The notes under the pieces: generated by a model
The model's database searches: none
What the model was told of the DNA's origin: nothing
Seen by the model: only the letters and a program-made list of their open reading frames with translations
Shown: positions 13,263 through 21,747 of the stretch, one piece after another
Layout: each line of letters opens with the position of its first letter
How positions within the stretch are numbered: position 1 is the first letter of the stretch
Source: Bradyrhizobium sp. WSM1743
GTDB lineage: Bacteria; Pseudomonadota; Alphaproteobacteria; Rhizobiales; Xanthobacteraceae
NCBI RefSeq assembly: GCF_000473065.1
Contig: NZ_AXAZ01000080.1
Location: 1-34,977, forward strand
Direction of reading: 5' to 3'
Length of the DNA stretch: 34,977 bases
Translations under genes and position numbers: made by a program

Positions 13263-14945
13263 ATGTTTGGAATGCCAAGCCGCGCACCCGTTGGTGCGGC
13301 AGCAGGCGTGGGTGCGTTGGCGCTGACGGCCTTGCTCGGAATATCAGGCGCTCACGCGGAAATGCCTTTGAGCGCCAAGTGCAACGCCGTCGGAAACTTC
13401 AGCGTTGATGACCGCATCGCGGGCTGCACCGCTGTTATCCAGTCGGCAACTGGCATCCAGCACGGAGCGATCATGGCGCGCTTCCGCCGCGCCATGTTCT
13501 ACCGCCAGAAGGGCGAGATCGACCTTGCGATAGCGGACTACAACGAGATCATTGAGCGCGATCCGGGCAATCTGAACACCCGCATCGCGAGGGCCTCTGC
13601 GTTCATCCAAAAGCGAGAGCCCGAGGCTGCGCTGCCTGACTACGCCAAGGTGATCGAGCTCGATCCGAAGAATACCTACGCCTACATCGGACGTGCTCAC
13701 GTCTATTCGGCGAGACGCGACTTCGTCCGTGCCATCGCCGATTATGATCAGGCCCTTCTGATCCATCCGGACAATGTCATAGCGCATGTCGAACGAGGCC
13801 TCTCTTACGTCCGGAATGGGGATCCGGATCGGGCCATGGCTGACTGCGATCGTGCCGTCGAGATCAGCCCGCAAACCGGCGGCGGCCAATTGTGCCGCGG
13901 TCGAGTTTACTTCGCAAAGGGTAAGAGAGAGCTCGCATTAGCCGCACTCGATCAAACCATCCAGATCAAACCCAAAAACGAGAATTTTTACTACTTCCGA
14001 GCCGAATCCTTTTCTCAGCTGGGTGAACTCGACCGCGCTATCGCCGACTATGACCGGATCATCGAGCTGAACCCACAAAGCCGGTCTGCCTATGGCTGCC
14101 GGGGCGTCGCCTATGCTCAAAAGGGCGATTACGATCGTGCCATTGCCGATTTCGACCGGGTGATCCAGCTGGCACATCAGGGTCAAGGAAGCTCCGCCGA
14201 CCGGCAGACTCCGCTCCAAAGTCAGGACGCCGACCCCATTTCTGCGTCCGTCGCGGGTGAATCAAACGTACTCGCTTCCGGCGATGGCCCTGCGCTCCGC
14301 GCTCGGGGAGTGGCCTACGTCGCGAAGGGGGACTTTGATCCCGCAATCGCAGATTTTGATGAAGCGATCCGGCTCAATCCCAAGGACAAGGAAGCAATAT
14401 CGAATCCCGGCAACGCATACAGAATAAAGGGGGATTTTGGCCGCGCGATCGCGGACTATGATCAAGTCGTGCAGCTCGATGCCAAGGATGCGCGCGCCTA
14501 CTTCCATCGTGCGAGGTTCTATTGGCAGAGTGCTTCATTCACCAAGTCGCTGTCCGATCTGGATCAGGCGATCCTGCTCAATCCGAAGGATGCCTATCCG
14601 GTCGTATGGCGCGAGATTGTTGCAAAGCGTACGGACCAACCGAGCCGCTTGAGCGAGTCCGCAAAGCAGCTCGACGCGATGAAATGGCCCGCGCCGATCG
14701 TCAATCTCTTCCTTGGCACGATGACAGCGGAGCAAGTGCTCAGCGCCGCGGAGGATGCCGACCCCACGAAGAAGAAGGCGCAGGTCTGCGAGGCGAATTT
14801 CTATATTGCAGAGCGCGCATTGCAGAGCGGCTCGAAAGAAGAGGCCTTGAAGCTGTTCGAGCAGGCGGCGGCCAATTGCCCGAAGACCTTTATTGAGAAG
14901 CAGGCCGCGGATGTTGAGCTTGGCGCGCTGCGAGCGAGCCGCTGA
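13263..14945 (+). CDS. Secreted tetratricopeptide-repeat protein
   Basis: Start chosen at ATG 13263 (MFGMPSRAPVGAAAGVGALA), giving 560 residues; the open frame reaches back into trmJ but without recognisable sequence. Residues about 8-32 form a signal peptide ending GISGAHAEM, so the protein is probably periplasmic. About ten TPR units follow (for example AIADYNEIIERDPGNLNTRI and AIADYDQALLIHPDN), interrupted by a Ser/Gln-rich insert near residues 310-340. The C-terminal ~100 residues (PAPIVNLFLGTMTAEQVLSAA, VCEANFYIAERAL, FEQAAANCPKTFIE) match the tail of other rhizobial TPR proteins that resemble NlpI/Sel1-type scaffolds. TPRs mediate protein contacts; the partner is unknown. A TTG at 13246 is an alternative start. 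Confidence 0.85.
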   Translation: MFGMPSRAPVGAAAGVGALALTALLGISGAHAEMPLSAKCNAVGNFSVDDRIAGCTAVIQSATGIQHGAIMARFRRAMFYRQKGEIDLAIADYNEIIERDPGNLNTRIARASAFIQKREPEAALPDYAKVIELDPKNTYAYIGRAHVYSARRDFVRAIADYDQALLIHPDNVIAHVERGLSYVRNGDPDRAMADCDRAVEISPQTGGGQLCRGRVYFAKGKRELALAALDQTIQIKPKNENFYYFRAESFSQLGELDRAIADYDRIIELNPQSRSAYGCRGVAYAQKGDYDRAIADFDRVIQLAHQGQGSSADRQTPLQSQDADPISASVAGESNVLASGDGPALRARGVAYVAKGDFDPAIADFDEAIRLNPKDKEAISNPGNAYRIKGDFGRAIADYDQVVQLDAKDARAYFHRARFYWQSASFTKSLSDLDQAILLNPKDAYPVVWREIVAKRTDQPSRLSESAKQLDAMKWPAPIVNLFLGTMTAEQVLSAAEDADPTKKKAQVCEANFYIAERALQSGSKEEALKLFEQAAANCPKTFIEKQAADVELGALRASR

Positions 14946-15253
14946 TCGAGCGGCCGCCGTCTCGTAGCTCTCGTAGGGTGGGCAAAGCGGCTTGTCCGCC
15001 GTAGCTCGAAGAGCGAAGGCGGAAGCGTGCCCACCATGACGATCGACGTAGTTGATACAGGTGAGCACGGCGCTGTGCGCCTTTTGCCCACCCTACGAAA
15101 CTGCTCGATTGGGTCAGCGCAAGCATCATGAGCGGATCAGCGCGCTTACGATTGCTTTATTGACAAGGTTCGCTCGGATTGCAATCCGTTTCGACATTTA
15201 TTACAGATTGCGTTAAGAGGGCATTTTCACTTGCACGTCACGCCGGTCCGAGC
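14946..15253. other. Intergenic region with repeat and upstream region of small ORF pair
   Basis: Holds the 14971-15098 inverted repeat, followed by about 150 bp of more A/T-rich sequence (TTGCTTTATTGACAAGGTTCG) that likely carries the promoter for the gene at 15254. TTGACA at 15159-15164 is a plausible -35 box. No further gene is supported. Confidence 0.5.
14971..15098. repeat. Inverted repeat, GTAGGGTGGGCAAA family
   Basis: TCGTAGGGTGGGCAAA (14971-14986) is perfectly inverted as TTTGCCCACCCTACGA (15083-15098). The interior contains a further short arm, GCGTGCCCACCATGACGA. The same words occur at 1365-1400, so this is a dispersed family within the window. It lies just downstream of the TPR gene. 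Confidence 0.8.
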
Positions 15254-15580
15254 ATGCCGAAAACACGCATTATGTATATCGAGGACAAATCCAGCTCGCT
15301 GAGCGGACCGGCGCGGATTGGACGCGTCACTTTCTCGAAGACGGGCAAGTCCATCAGCTATGGAGGACGCACTTTCCAAAGCTTGAAGGGCAGCGGCTTC
15401 AAGGCAAACTACTTCGACGTCGAAACCGGAGAACGGTTCTGGATCTCAGGTCCGCGAAAAGATGGCAAGGATCGCCTCCACCCTGAAAGCTCCGCTCCAA
15501 TCGAAATCGACGCCGACGTCGCAGAAGAATATTGGCGTGAAATCAGAGGAGAGCGGTTTCGCCACGCCGCCGAGAAATAG
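15254..15580 (+). CDS. Conserved hypothetical small protein
   Basis: Start chosen at ATG 15254 (MPKTRIMYIEDKSSSLSGPA), 108 residues; the frame is open upstream to 15179 but that part looks non-coding. The sequence RIGRVTFSKTGKSISYGGRTFQ and GFKANYFDVETGERFWISGPRKDGKDRL resembles a widespread family of about 110-residue bacterial proteins of unknown function, some of which carry misleading enzyme names in databases. No signal peptide or membrane segment is seen, so it is probably cytoplasmic. It ends immediately before the next gene. Confidence 0.75.
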   Translation: MPKTRIMYIEDKSSSLSGPARIGRVTFSKTGKSISYGGRTFQSLKGSGFKANYFDVETGERFWISGPRKDGKDRLHPESSAPIEIDADVAEEYWREIRGERFRHAAEK

Positions 15581-15871
15581 GTGAGTTACGCGTCAAGGGT
15601 CGTCCTCCGACTGCCGCTATCGAACGAGGACTTGTTGGCTGCGTTCGTTGAGCAGTGCCTTTGCGATAACGTTGCTCTTATCGCAGTCGCCGGAGAAGGC
15701 GCGGCGCGGATAGAAGACATCATCGACGAACTCGTCGTAGGCGACGGGTCGGACGACGCGCGCTTTGTTGTGACTACCTCACACCCGAATGAGACAGTGG
15801 AGGAGGTTTTGGAGTTTGCCGGCTTTTGGAATGACGAGCGAAATCAGCCCGTCCAGATCGTAAATCTATAA
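15581..15871 (+). CDS. Hypothetical protein, coupled to preceding gene
   Basis: GTG start at 15581, directly after the TAG stop of the previous gene; 96 residues. The protein is acidic: VVLRLPLSNEDLLAAFVEQCLCDNVALIAVAGEGAARIEDIIDELV, then FVVTTSHPNETVEEVLEFAGFW. I do not recognise a function. Alternating hydrophobic strands and the AGEGAARIEDIIDEL helix suggest a small alpha/beta fold. Back-to-back placement indicates co-translation with the 15254 gene, so the two may act together. Confidence 0.7.
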   Translation: MSYASRVVLRLPLSNEDLLAAFVEQCLCDNVALIAVAGEGAARIEDIIDELVVGDGSDDARFVVTTSHPNETVEEVLEFAGFWNDERNQPVQIVNL

Positions 15872-15906
15872 GGCGCAACGATTTCCCCTCCGCGTTAACG
15901 AGCATC

Positions 15907-15973
15907 GTAGCCCGGATGAGCGAAGCGATATCCGGGGCAAGGTCCCGCATGTCGCTGCGCTCATGCGGGCTAC
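15907..15973. repeat. Inverted repeat, GTAGCCCGGATG family
   Basis: GTAGCCCGGATGAGCGAAGCG starts at 15907 and its inverted end CGCATGCGGGCTAC-like arm closes with CGGGCTAC at 15973. The same family, in a more perfect form, lies at 27333-27417. It sits between the small ORF pair and the converging TetR gene and may end transcription from both sides. Confidence 0.75.
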
Positions 15974-15986
15974 GGGACCGGCGCGC

Positions 15987-16634
15987 TCACACCGCCTCGA
16001 GCTGATCCGCCGCGCGCTTCTTCTTCGCCTTGCCCTGGCCGAGCAGGGGGCCAGCCGTGAGCGCGGCTGTATCCGCGACGCCCGGATCGCGCGAGATCAT
16101 CGCGGCGACTATGGCGCCGTCGATGAGGAGGCCGAGCTGATGCGCGAGCACCGCGGGCTCGGCTGAGCCGAGCTCGCCGGCGAGCTTCTCGATGTGGCCG
16201 AGCACGATCTTCTTGTGCTTCAGCGCGATGTTGCGGAACTGCTTGGCGTCCTTGTCGTGCTCGCCGACGGCGTTGATGAAGGGGCAGCCGTAGAAGCGCT
16301 CTTCGGCGAACCAGCTCTTCAGTGCCGGGAAGATGCGCGTGAGTTTTGTCTGCGCATCGCCGCCTCCCGCTTCCATGGCGCCGATGAACCATTCGCGCCA
16401 CTGCTTGCCTTCGCTCTCCAGCACGGCGTTGACGAGATTGGTCTTGGAGCCGAACAGCTTGTAGAGCGTCGTCTTCGCCGTGCCGGCTTCCTCGATGATC
16501 GCATCGATGCCGGTGGCGTTGATGCCGTTCTTGCAGAACAGATGCGTCGCCGCGTTGAGAAGGCGACCGCGTGCGGACTCGTCCTCGGCGGCGGCAGCGT
16601 GGGGCGAATTCTTCTTCGATGACGTCTTTGCCAT
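15987..16634 (-). CDS. TetR/AcrR-family transcriptional regulator
   Basis: 215 residues. The N-terminal helix-turn-helix is clear: ARGRLLNAATHLFCKNGINATGIDAIIEEAGTAKTTLYKLFGSKTNLV, residues about 21-68. The ligand-binding half includes FYGCPFINAVGEH, a motif common in one TetR subgroup (PFINA/S). The C-terminus is basic (GKAKKKRAADQ). It is divergent from the OsmC-like operon at 16881 and shares its 246-bp intergenic region, so it may repress that operon or itself. No clear palindromic operator is visible there. Ligand unknown. Confidence 0.9.
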   Translation of the reverse strand: MAKTSSKKNSPHAAAAEDESARGRLLNAATHLFCKNGINATGIDAIIEEAGTAKTTLYKLFGSKTNLVNAVLESEGKQWREWFIGAMEAGGGDAQTKLTRIFPALKSWFAEERFYGCPFINAVGEHDKDAKQFRNIALKHKKIVLGHIEKLAGELGSAEPAVLAHQLGLLIDGAIVAAMISRDPGVADTAALTAGPLLGQGKAKKKRAADQLEAV

Positions 16635-16808
16635 GGACTCAAACTTACCCGCAGCCGTGCCGCATCAGCAAGCCGCATCTGTTTCGCGCTGAAAAGATTC
16701 GCAAAGCCTGGCCGGTCTGCATGGGGTTTGAGCAAGGACCGGCTGATCAATCCGCAGGCAGGACGCTTAAGCGGCTCCAAAGCCTCGCCTTTTGTTTTTC
16801 GCGGGCTC

Positions 16809-16824
16809 TGGCACGCTCCATGCA
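16809..16824 (+). promoter_or_regulatory. Sigma-54 promoter upstream of the OsmC-like operon
   Basis: TGGCACG-CTCC-ATGCA matches the -24/-12 consensus TGGCACG-N4-TTGCA at all but one position. GG (16810-16811) and GC (16822-16823) are separated by the required spacing, 12 bp start to start. The expected start of transcription is near 16835, about 46 bases before the ATG at 16881. It shares TGGCAYGCTCCWTGC with the promoter at 21698. Confidence 0.88.
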
Positions 16825-16880
16825 AGGAAACAGACCGTTCGGTATCCTGCCGATTTCCACTTCTGCCAGGGAGAAGACTG

Positions 16881-17423
16881 ATGACTGCCGTCGTTCAGAA
16901 GACAGTGCTGACGGGCTGCCTCGCGCCCATCGACAAGAACGGGCTCGAGCAACTGATTGCCAACGGCAAGGCAAATCCGAAGGTCATCAAGACCTTGAAG
17001 TGCAAGACGGTCGCGGAAGGCAAATTCCGCCACGCCAACTATATCCGCAACCTGCCGCCCTACATCGTCGACGAGCCGCCGGGTCTGTTGGGTGACGACA
17101 CCGCGCCCAATCCGTCGGAAGCCTCGCTGGCCGCGCTCGGCTCGTGCCTTGCGGTCGGCCTGCATGCCAACGCCGTGCACCGCGGCTGGATCGTCAACAA
17201 GCTCGAGCTGGAGCTCGAAGGCGATCTCAACATCACCGCGGTCTGGGGCACCGGCGACACCTCCGACAAGCCGGTCGGATTCACCGATGTCCGCGTCAAG
17301 GTCGACATGGAATGCGAGGGCATCTCGCCGGACGAGATCAACGCGCTGGTCGCCCATGTGAAGAAATGGTCGCCGGTCGCCAACACCTTCACCCGCCCGG
17401 TCAATCTCGAGGTCGGCATCTAG
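16881..17423 (+). CDS. OsmC-like family protein
   Basis: Start chosen at ATG 16881 (MTAVVQKTVLTGCLAPIDKN), 180 residues, with AGGGAG ten bases upstream and the sigma-54 promoter ahead of it; the frame is open further upstream. The OsmC fold is shown by PNPSEASLAALGSCLAVGLHANAVHRG with Cys89. Ohr/OsmC peroxidases have a second redox cysteine in a VCPYSNAT-like motif; here the matching stretch is KKWSPVANTF, so Trp163 replaces it. A hydroperoxide reductase role is therefore unlikely; a single-Cys thiol or sulfur-handling role is possible (inference). It is the first gene of an operon with the flavoprotein and the rhodanese. Confidence 0.88.
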   Translation: MTAVVQKTVLTGCLAPIDKNGLEQLIANGKANPKVIKTLKCKTVAEGKFRHANYIRNLPPYIVDEPPGLLGDDTAPNPSEASLAALGSCLAVGLHANAVHRGWIVNKLELELEGDLNITAVWGTGDTSDKPVGFTDVRVKVDMECEGISPDEINALVAHVKKWSPVANTFTRPVNLEVGI

Positions 17424-17458
17424 CTGATAGCAATCAGGACAAGGTGCGGGAGACGATC

Positions 17459-18592
17459 ATGGGTTCACTGGCTTTATCGCGGGCCGAAGTTCTGGATCAG
17501 CCCGCACCGTCTATTGCGGACGAGGTGGCGCGGATCGCGCGCGAGCAGCTCGCGCCGCTCGCCACCGGCATCGATGACGGCTCGGTCTATCCGGCCGAGG
17601 TGTTGCGCAAGCTCGGTGCGGTCGGGGCGTGGGGCAGCCACGTGCCTCACGAAGGCCCGGCCGATCTGCGCTGCGCGATCCAGGCAATGGCGGCGATTGG
17701 GGAGGTCTGCGGGGCGACGGCCTTCATGGCCTGGTGCCAGAACACGCTGGTCTGGTACGCGGCGAACTCGACCAATCTGAAGCTGGCCAAGCGTTTTGGA
17801 GATGCGTTCTCGACCGGCCGGATGCTCGGCGGCACCGGCTTGTCCAACCCGATGAAGAGCTTCTTTGGCATCGAGAAATTGAAGCTTAGGGGGCGCAAGG
17901 TCGAGGGCGGCTATGTCGTGCGCGGCGCGCTGCCCTGGGTCTCCAATCTCGGCCCCGACCATTATTTCGGCACCATCTTTGAACGCGAGGACGAGCCGGG
18001 CATCGCAAGTGGCGAGCCCGGCACCGTGATGTTCCTGGCCGATTGCTCGGACCCTGCGATCACGCTGACGCCGTGCAAACCGTTCCTCGCCATGGACGGC
18101 ACCGGCACCTATGGCGTGCAGTTCCGCGACGTCTTTGTCCCCGATGAGCTGATCCTCGCCGATCCCGCCGGACCCTTCGTCAAGAAGATCCGCGCCGGCT
18201 TCATCCTGCTCCAGGCCGGGATGGCGCTCGGCCTGATCAAGGACTGCATCAACATCATGGACGAGGTCGACAATCCCCTCGGCCATATCAACCGCTATCT
18301 GCCGCAGCAGCCGGTACATTTCCGCGATCTCGCCGCCGAGCTCGAGGCCGAGACCATGGCGCTGGCACGCGATCCCTACAACGAGGAGGAGACTTACTGG
18401 CGCAAGGGGATTGCGCTGCGGCTTCGCGCGGGCGAAGCCAGCGTCGCGGCGGCGCATGCGGCGATGCTGCATTGTGGCGCGCGCGGCTACCTCAAAAGCC
18501 ACCGCGCGCAGCGGCGCCTGCGCGAGGCCTATTTCGTCGCGATCGTCACGCCTGCCACCAAGCAGCTGCGCAAGATGCTCGCCGAGTCCTGA
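17459..18592 (+). CDS. Acyl-CoA-dehydrogenase-like flavoprotein
   Basis: Start chosen at ATG 17459 (MGSLALSRAEVLDQPAPSIA), 377 residues, 35 bp after the OsmC-like gene. The acyl-CoA dehydrogenase fold is seen in the helical N-domain (VLRKLGAVGAWGSHVPHEGP), GEVCGATAFMAWCQN, the middle beta domain (GYVVRGALPWVSNLG, DGTGTYGVQFRDVFVPDELIL) and the C-terminal helices (LHCGARGYLKSHRAQRRLREAYF). The usual catalytic Glu of the IYEGT-type motif near the C-terminus is not apparent (REAYFVAIVTPATKQLRK). This is more like flavin-dependent relatives of the DszC/SfnB type that oxygenate sulfur or nitrogen compounds. The substrate is unknown. Confidence 0.85.
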   Translation: MGSLALSRAEVLDQPAPSIADEVARIAREQLAPLATGIDDGSVYPAEVLRKLGAVGAWGSHVPHEGPADLRCAIQAMAAIGEVCGATAFMAWCQNTLVWYAANSTNLKLAKRFGDAFSTGRMLGGTGLSNPMKSFFGIEKLKLRGRKVEGGYVVRGALPWVSNLGPDHYFGTIFEREDEPGIASGEPGTVMFLADCSDPAITLTPCKPFLAMDGTGTYGVQFRDVFVPDELILADPAGPFVKKIRAGFILLQAGMALGLIKDCINIMDEVDNPLGHINRYLPQQPVHFRDLAAELEAETMALARDPYNEEETYWRKGIALRLRAGEASVAAAHAAMLHCGARGYLKSHRAQRRLREAYFVAIVTPATKQLRKMLAES

Positions 18593-18644
18593 GTTTCACG
18601 AGTCCACCCCAGAAGACCACCCAACCTCAACGGAGAGGCTGCCA

Positions 18645-19523
18645 ATGACGGACGTTCTGATCTCTGCCAGCGAACTTGCCGATCTCTTGAAGCTAGAGCC
18701 GTGTGTCGTCATCGACACCCGCAATCCCGACGCCTACGCCGCCGGCCATCTGCCCAATGCCGTCAACGTGCACGAGATTTTCACGTTCCTGGCGACCTCC
18801 ACGCCCGAGGGCATGGCCGAGCTGAAGACGAAGTTCGCCGATGCCTTCGGCAGCGCCGGTCTTTCCGGCAAGGAGACGGCCGTGATCTATGAGCAGTCGA
18901 TGAACTCCGGCTTCGGCCAGTCCTGTCGCGGCTATTATCTGCTCACCATGCTCGGCTATCCCAGGGTGAAGGTGCTGCACGGCGGCTTCGACGCCTGGGC
19001 GGCGGCGGGTCTTCTCGTGACGAAGGATGTGCCGACGCCGACCAAGGCCTCGTTCGCGATCGTGCCGGAAGCCGGCGAGATCCTGATCGACGCCAAGACC
19101 ATGCTCGCCGCGGTCGGCAAGCCCGGCATCGCCATCCTCGACGTGCGCGACGTCGACGAGTGGATCGGTGACAGCTCGTCGCCCTACGGCAAGGATTTCT
19201 GTCCGCGCAAGGGCCGCATCCCCGGCGCGGTGTGGCTGGAATGGTACCGCATGATGAAGCCGACTGCCGAAGGCCCGCGCTTCAAGTCCAAGGACGAGAT
19301 TTTGGCCGAATGCGCCACGGTCGGCATCTCGCAGACGACGCCGGTCTATCTCTACTGCTTCAAGGGCGCGCGGGCCTCGAACACGTTCCTGGCGCTGAAG
19401 AACGCCGGCGTGAACGACGTGCGGATGTATTTCGGCTCCTGGAACGAATGGTCGCGCGATCCCTCGCTGCCGATCGAGCAGGGGCTGCCGATTGCATCGG
19501 GGGTGACGACCAAGGCGGCGTGA
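18645..19523 (+). CDS. Two-domain sulfurtransferase (rhodanese)
   Basis: Start chosen at ATG 18645 (MTDVLISASELADLLKLEPC) behind CGGAGAGG, 292 residues, 52 bp after the flavoprotein gene. Two rhodanese domains: the N-terminal one (CVVIDTRNPDAYAAGHLPNAVN, then VLHGGFDAWAAAG) lacks an active loop, having YEQSMNSGFGQSC where the catalytic loop should be. The C-terminal one has IAILDVRDVDEWIG, GRIPGAVWLEWYRM and the active loop YCFKGARASN with catalytic Cys238. Rhodaneses move sulfane sulfur to cyanide or other thiol acceptors. It has no signal peptide. Its place in an operon beside a cyanate gene set suggests cyanide/thiocyanate/cyanate chemistry (inference). Confidence 0.92.
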   Translation: MTDVLISASELADLLKLEPCVVIDTRNPDAYAAGHLPNAVNVHEIFTFLATSTPEGMAELKTKFADAFGSAGLSGKETAVIYEQSMNSGFGQSCRGYYLLTMLGYPRVKVLHGGFDAWAAAGLLVTKDVPTPTKASFAIVPEAGEILIDAKTMLAAVGKPGIAILDVRDVDEWIGDSSSPYGKDFCPRKGRIPGAVWLEWYRMMKPTAEGPRFKSKDEILAECATVGISQTTPVYLYCFKGARASNTFLALKNAGVNDVRMYFGSWNEWSRDPSLPIEQGLPIASGVTTKAA

Positions 19524-19533
19524 GTGCACGCCT

Positions 19534-19639
19534 CGTCCTTCGAGACGACCGCTTCGCGGTCTCCTCAGGATGAGGCCAAGCGGCATCGGTGCCTTTTGAA
19601 ACTGCTGCCCGCACTCCGCCCTCATCCTGAGGAGCCCGC

Positions 19640-19663
<24 letters not shown>
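19534..19663. repeat. Extended palindromic repeat overlapping the end of the sigma-54 activator gene
   Basis: CGTCCTTCGAGACG (19534-19547) is inverted as CGTCTCGAAGGATG (19650-19663), and CTCCTCAGGATGAGG (19561-19575) as CTCATCCTGAGGAG (19621-19634). Small internal hairpins (CCGCTTCGCGG and CCCGCCTAAAGCGGG) cap the arms. It lies between the converging rhodanese and activator genes. The right arm supplies the last codons and the stop of the activator gene. Confidence 0.85.
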
Positions 19664-21571
<1,908 letters not shown>

Positions 21572-21607
21572 TGGCGTCGTTGGCCATTGCGAAATCTCGT
21601 AATTGAA

Positions 21608-21640
21608 CTACGAAAACTCGTTTATCACGAGTTTTCGTAG
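21608..21640. promoter_or_regulatory. Putative enhancer site: perfect 13-bp inverted repeat
   Basis: CTACGAAAACTCG (21608-21620), a 7-bp spacer, then CGAGTTTTCGTAG (21628-21640). A related half-site, CGAAATCTCGTA, lies at 21590-21601, and TCGTA/TACGA (21597-21601, 21609-21613) form an overlapping palindrome. The centre is about 100 bp upstream of the predicted sigma-54 transcription start, a normal enhancer distance, and 37 bp upstream of the divergent activator gene. It is the best candidate binding site of that activator, which could also control its own gene. Confidence 0.75.
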
Positions 21641-21697
21641 TGGCCAAGCGCGAGCGAAAGTGTTGCGTCATCAAGGCTCTGCCCGCTTCCAGGGCCG

Positions 21698-21713
21698 TGG
21701 CATGCTCCTTGCG
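21698..21713 (+). promoter_or_regulatory. Sigma-54 promoter upstream of the ABC transporter-cyanase operon
   Basis: TGGCATG-CTCC-TTGCG fits the -24/-12 consensus, with GG (21699-21700) and GC (21711-21712) correctly spaced. Transcription would start near 21724, giving a short leader that includes the ribosome-binding site AGGAGGG before the ATG at 21748. The N4 spacer CTCC is the same as in the promoter at 16809. Confidence 0.9.
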
Positions 21714-21747
21714 TAATTCCTCTCCGCAATGACGCGCAGGAGGGCCG

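Noticed and set aside
16670..16700. TTTCGCGCTGAAAAGATTCGC as an activator site for the OsmC operon
   Set aside because: Only weak likeness to the 21608-21640 palindrome and no symmetry.
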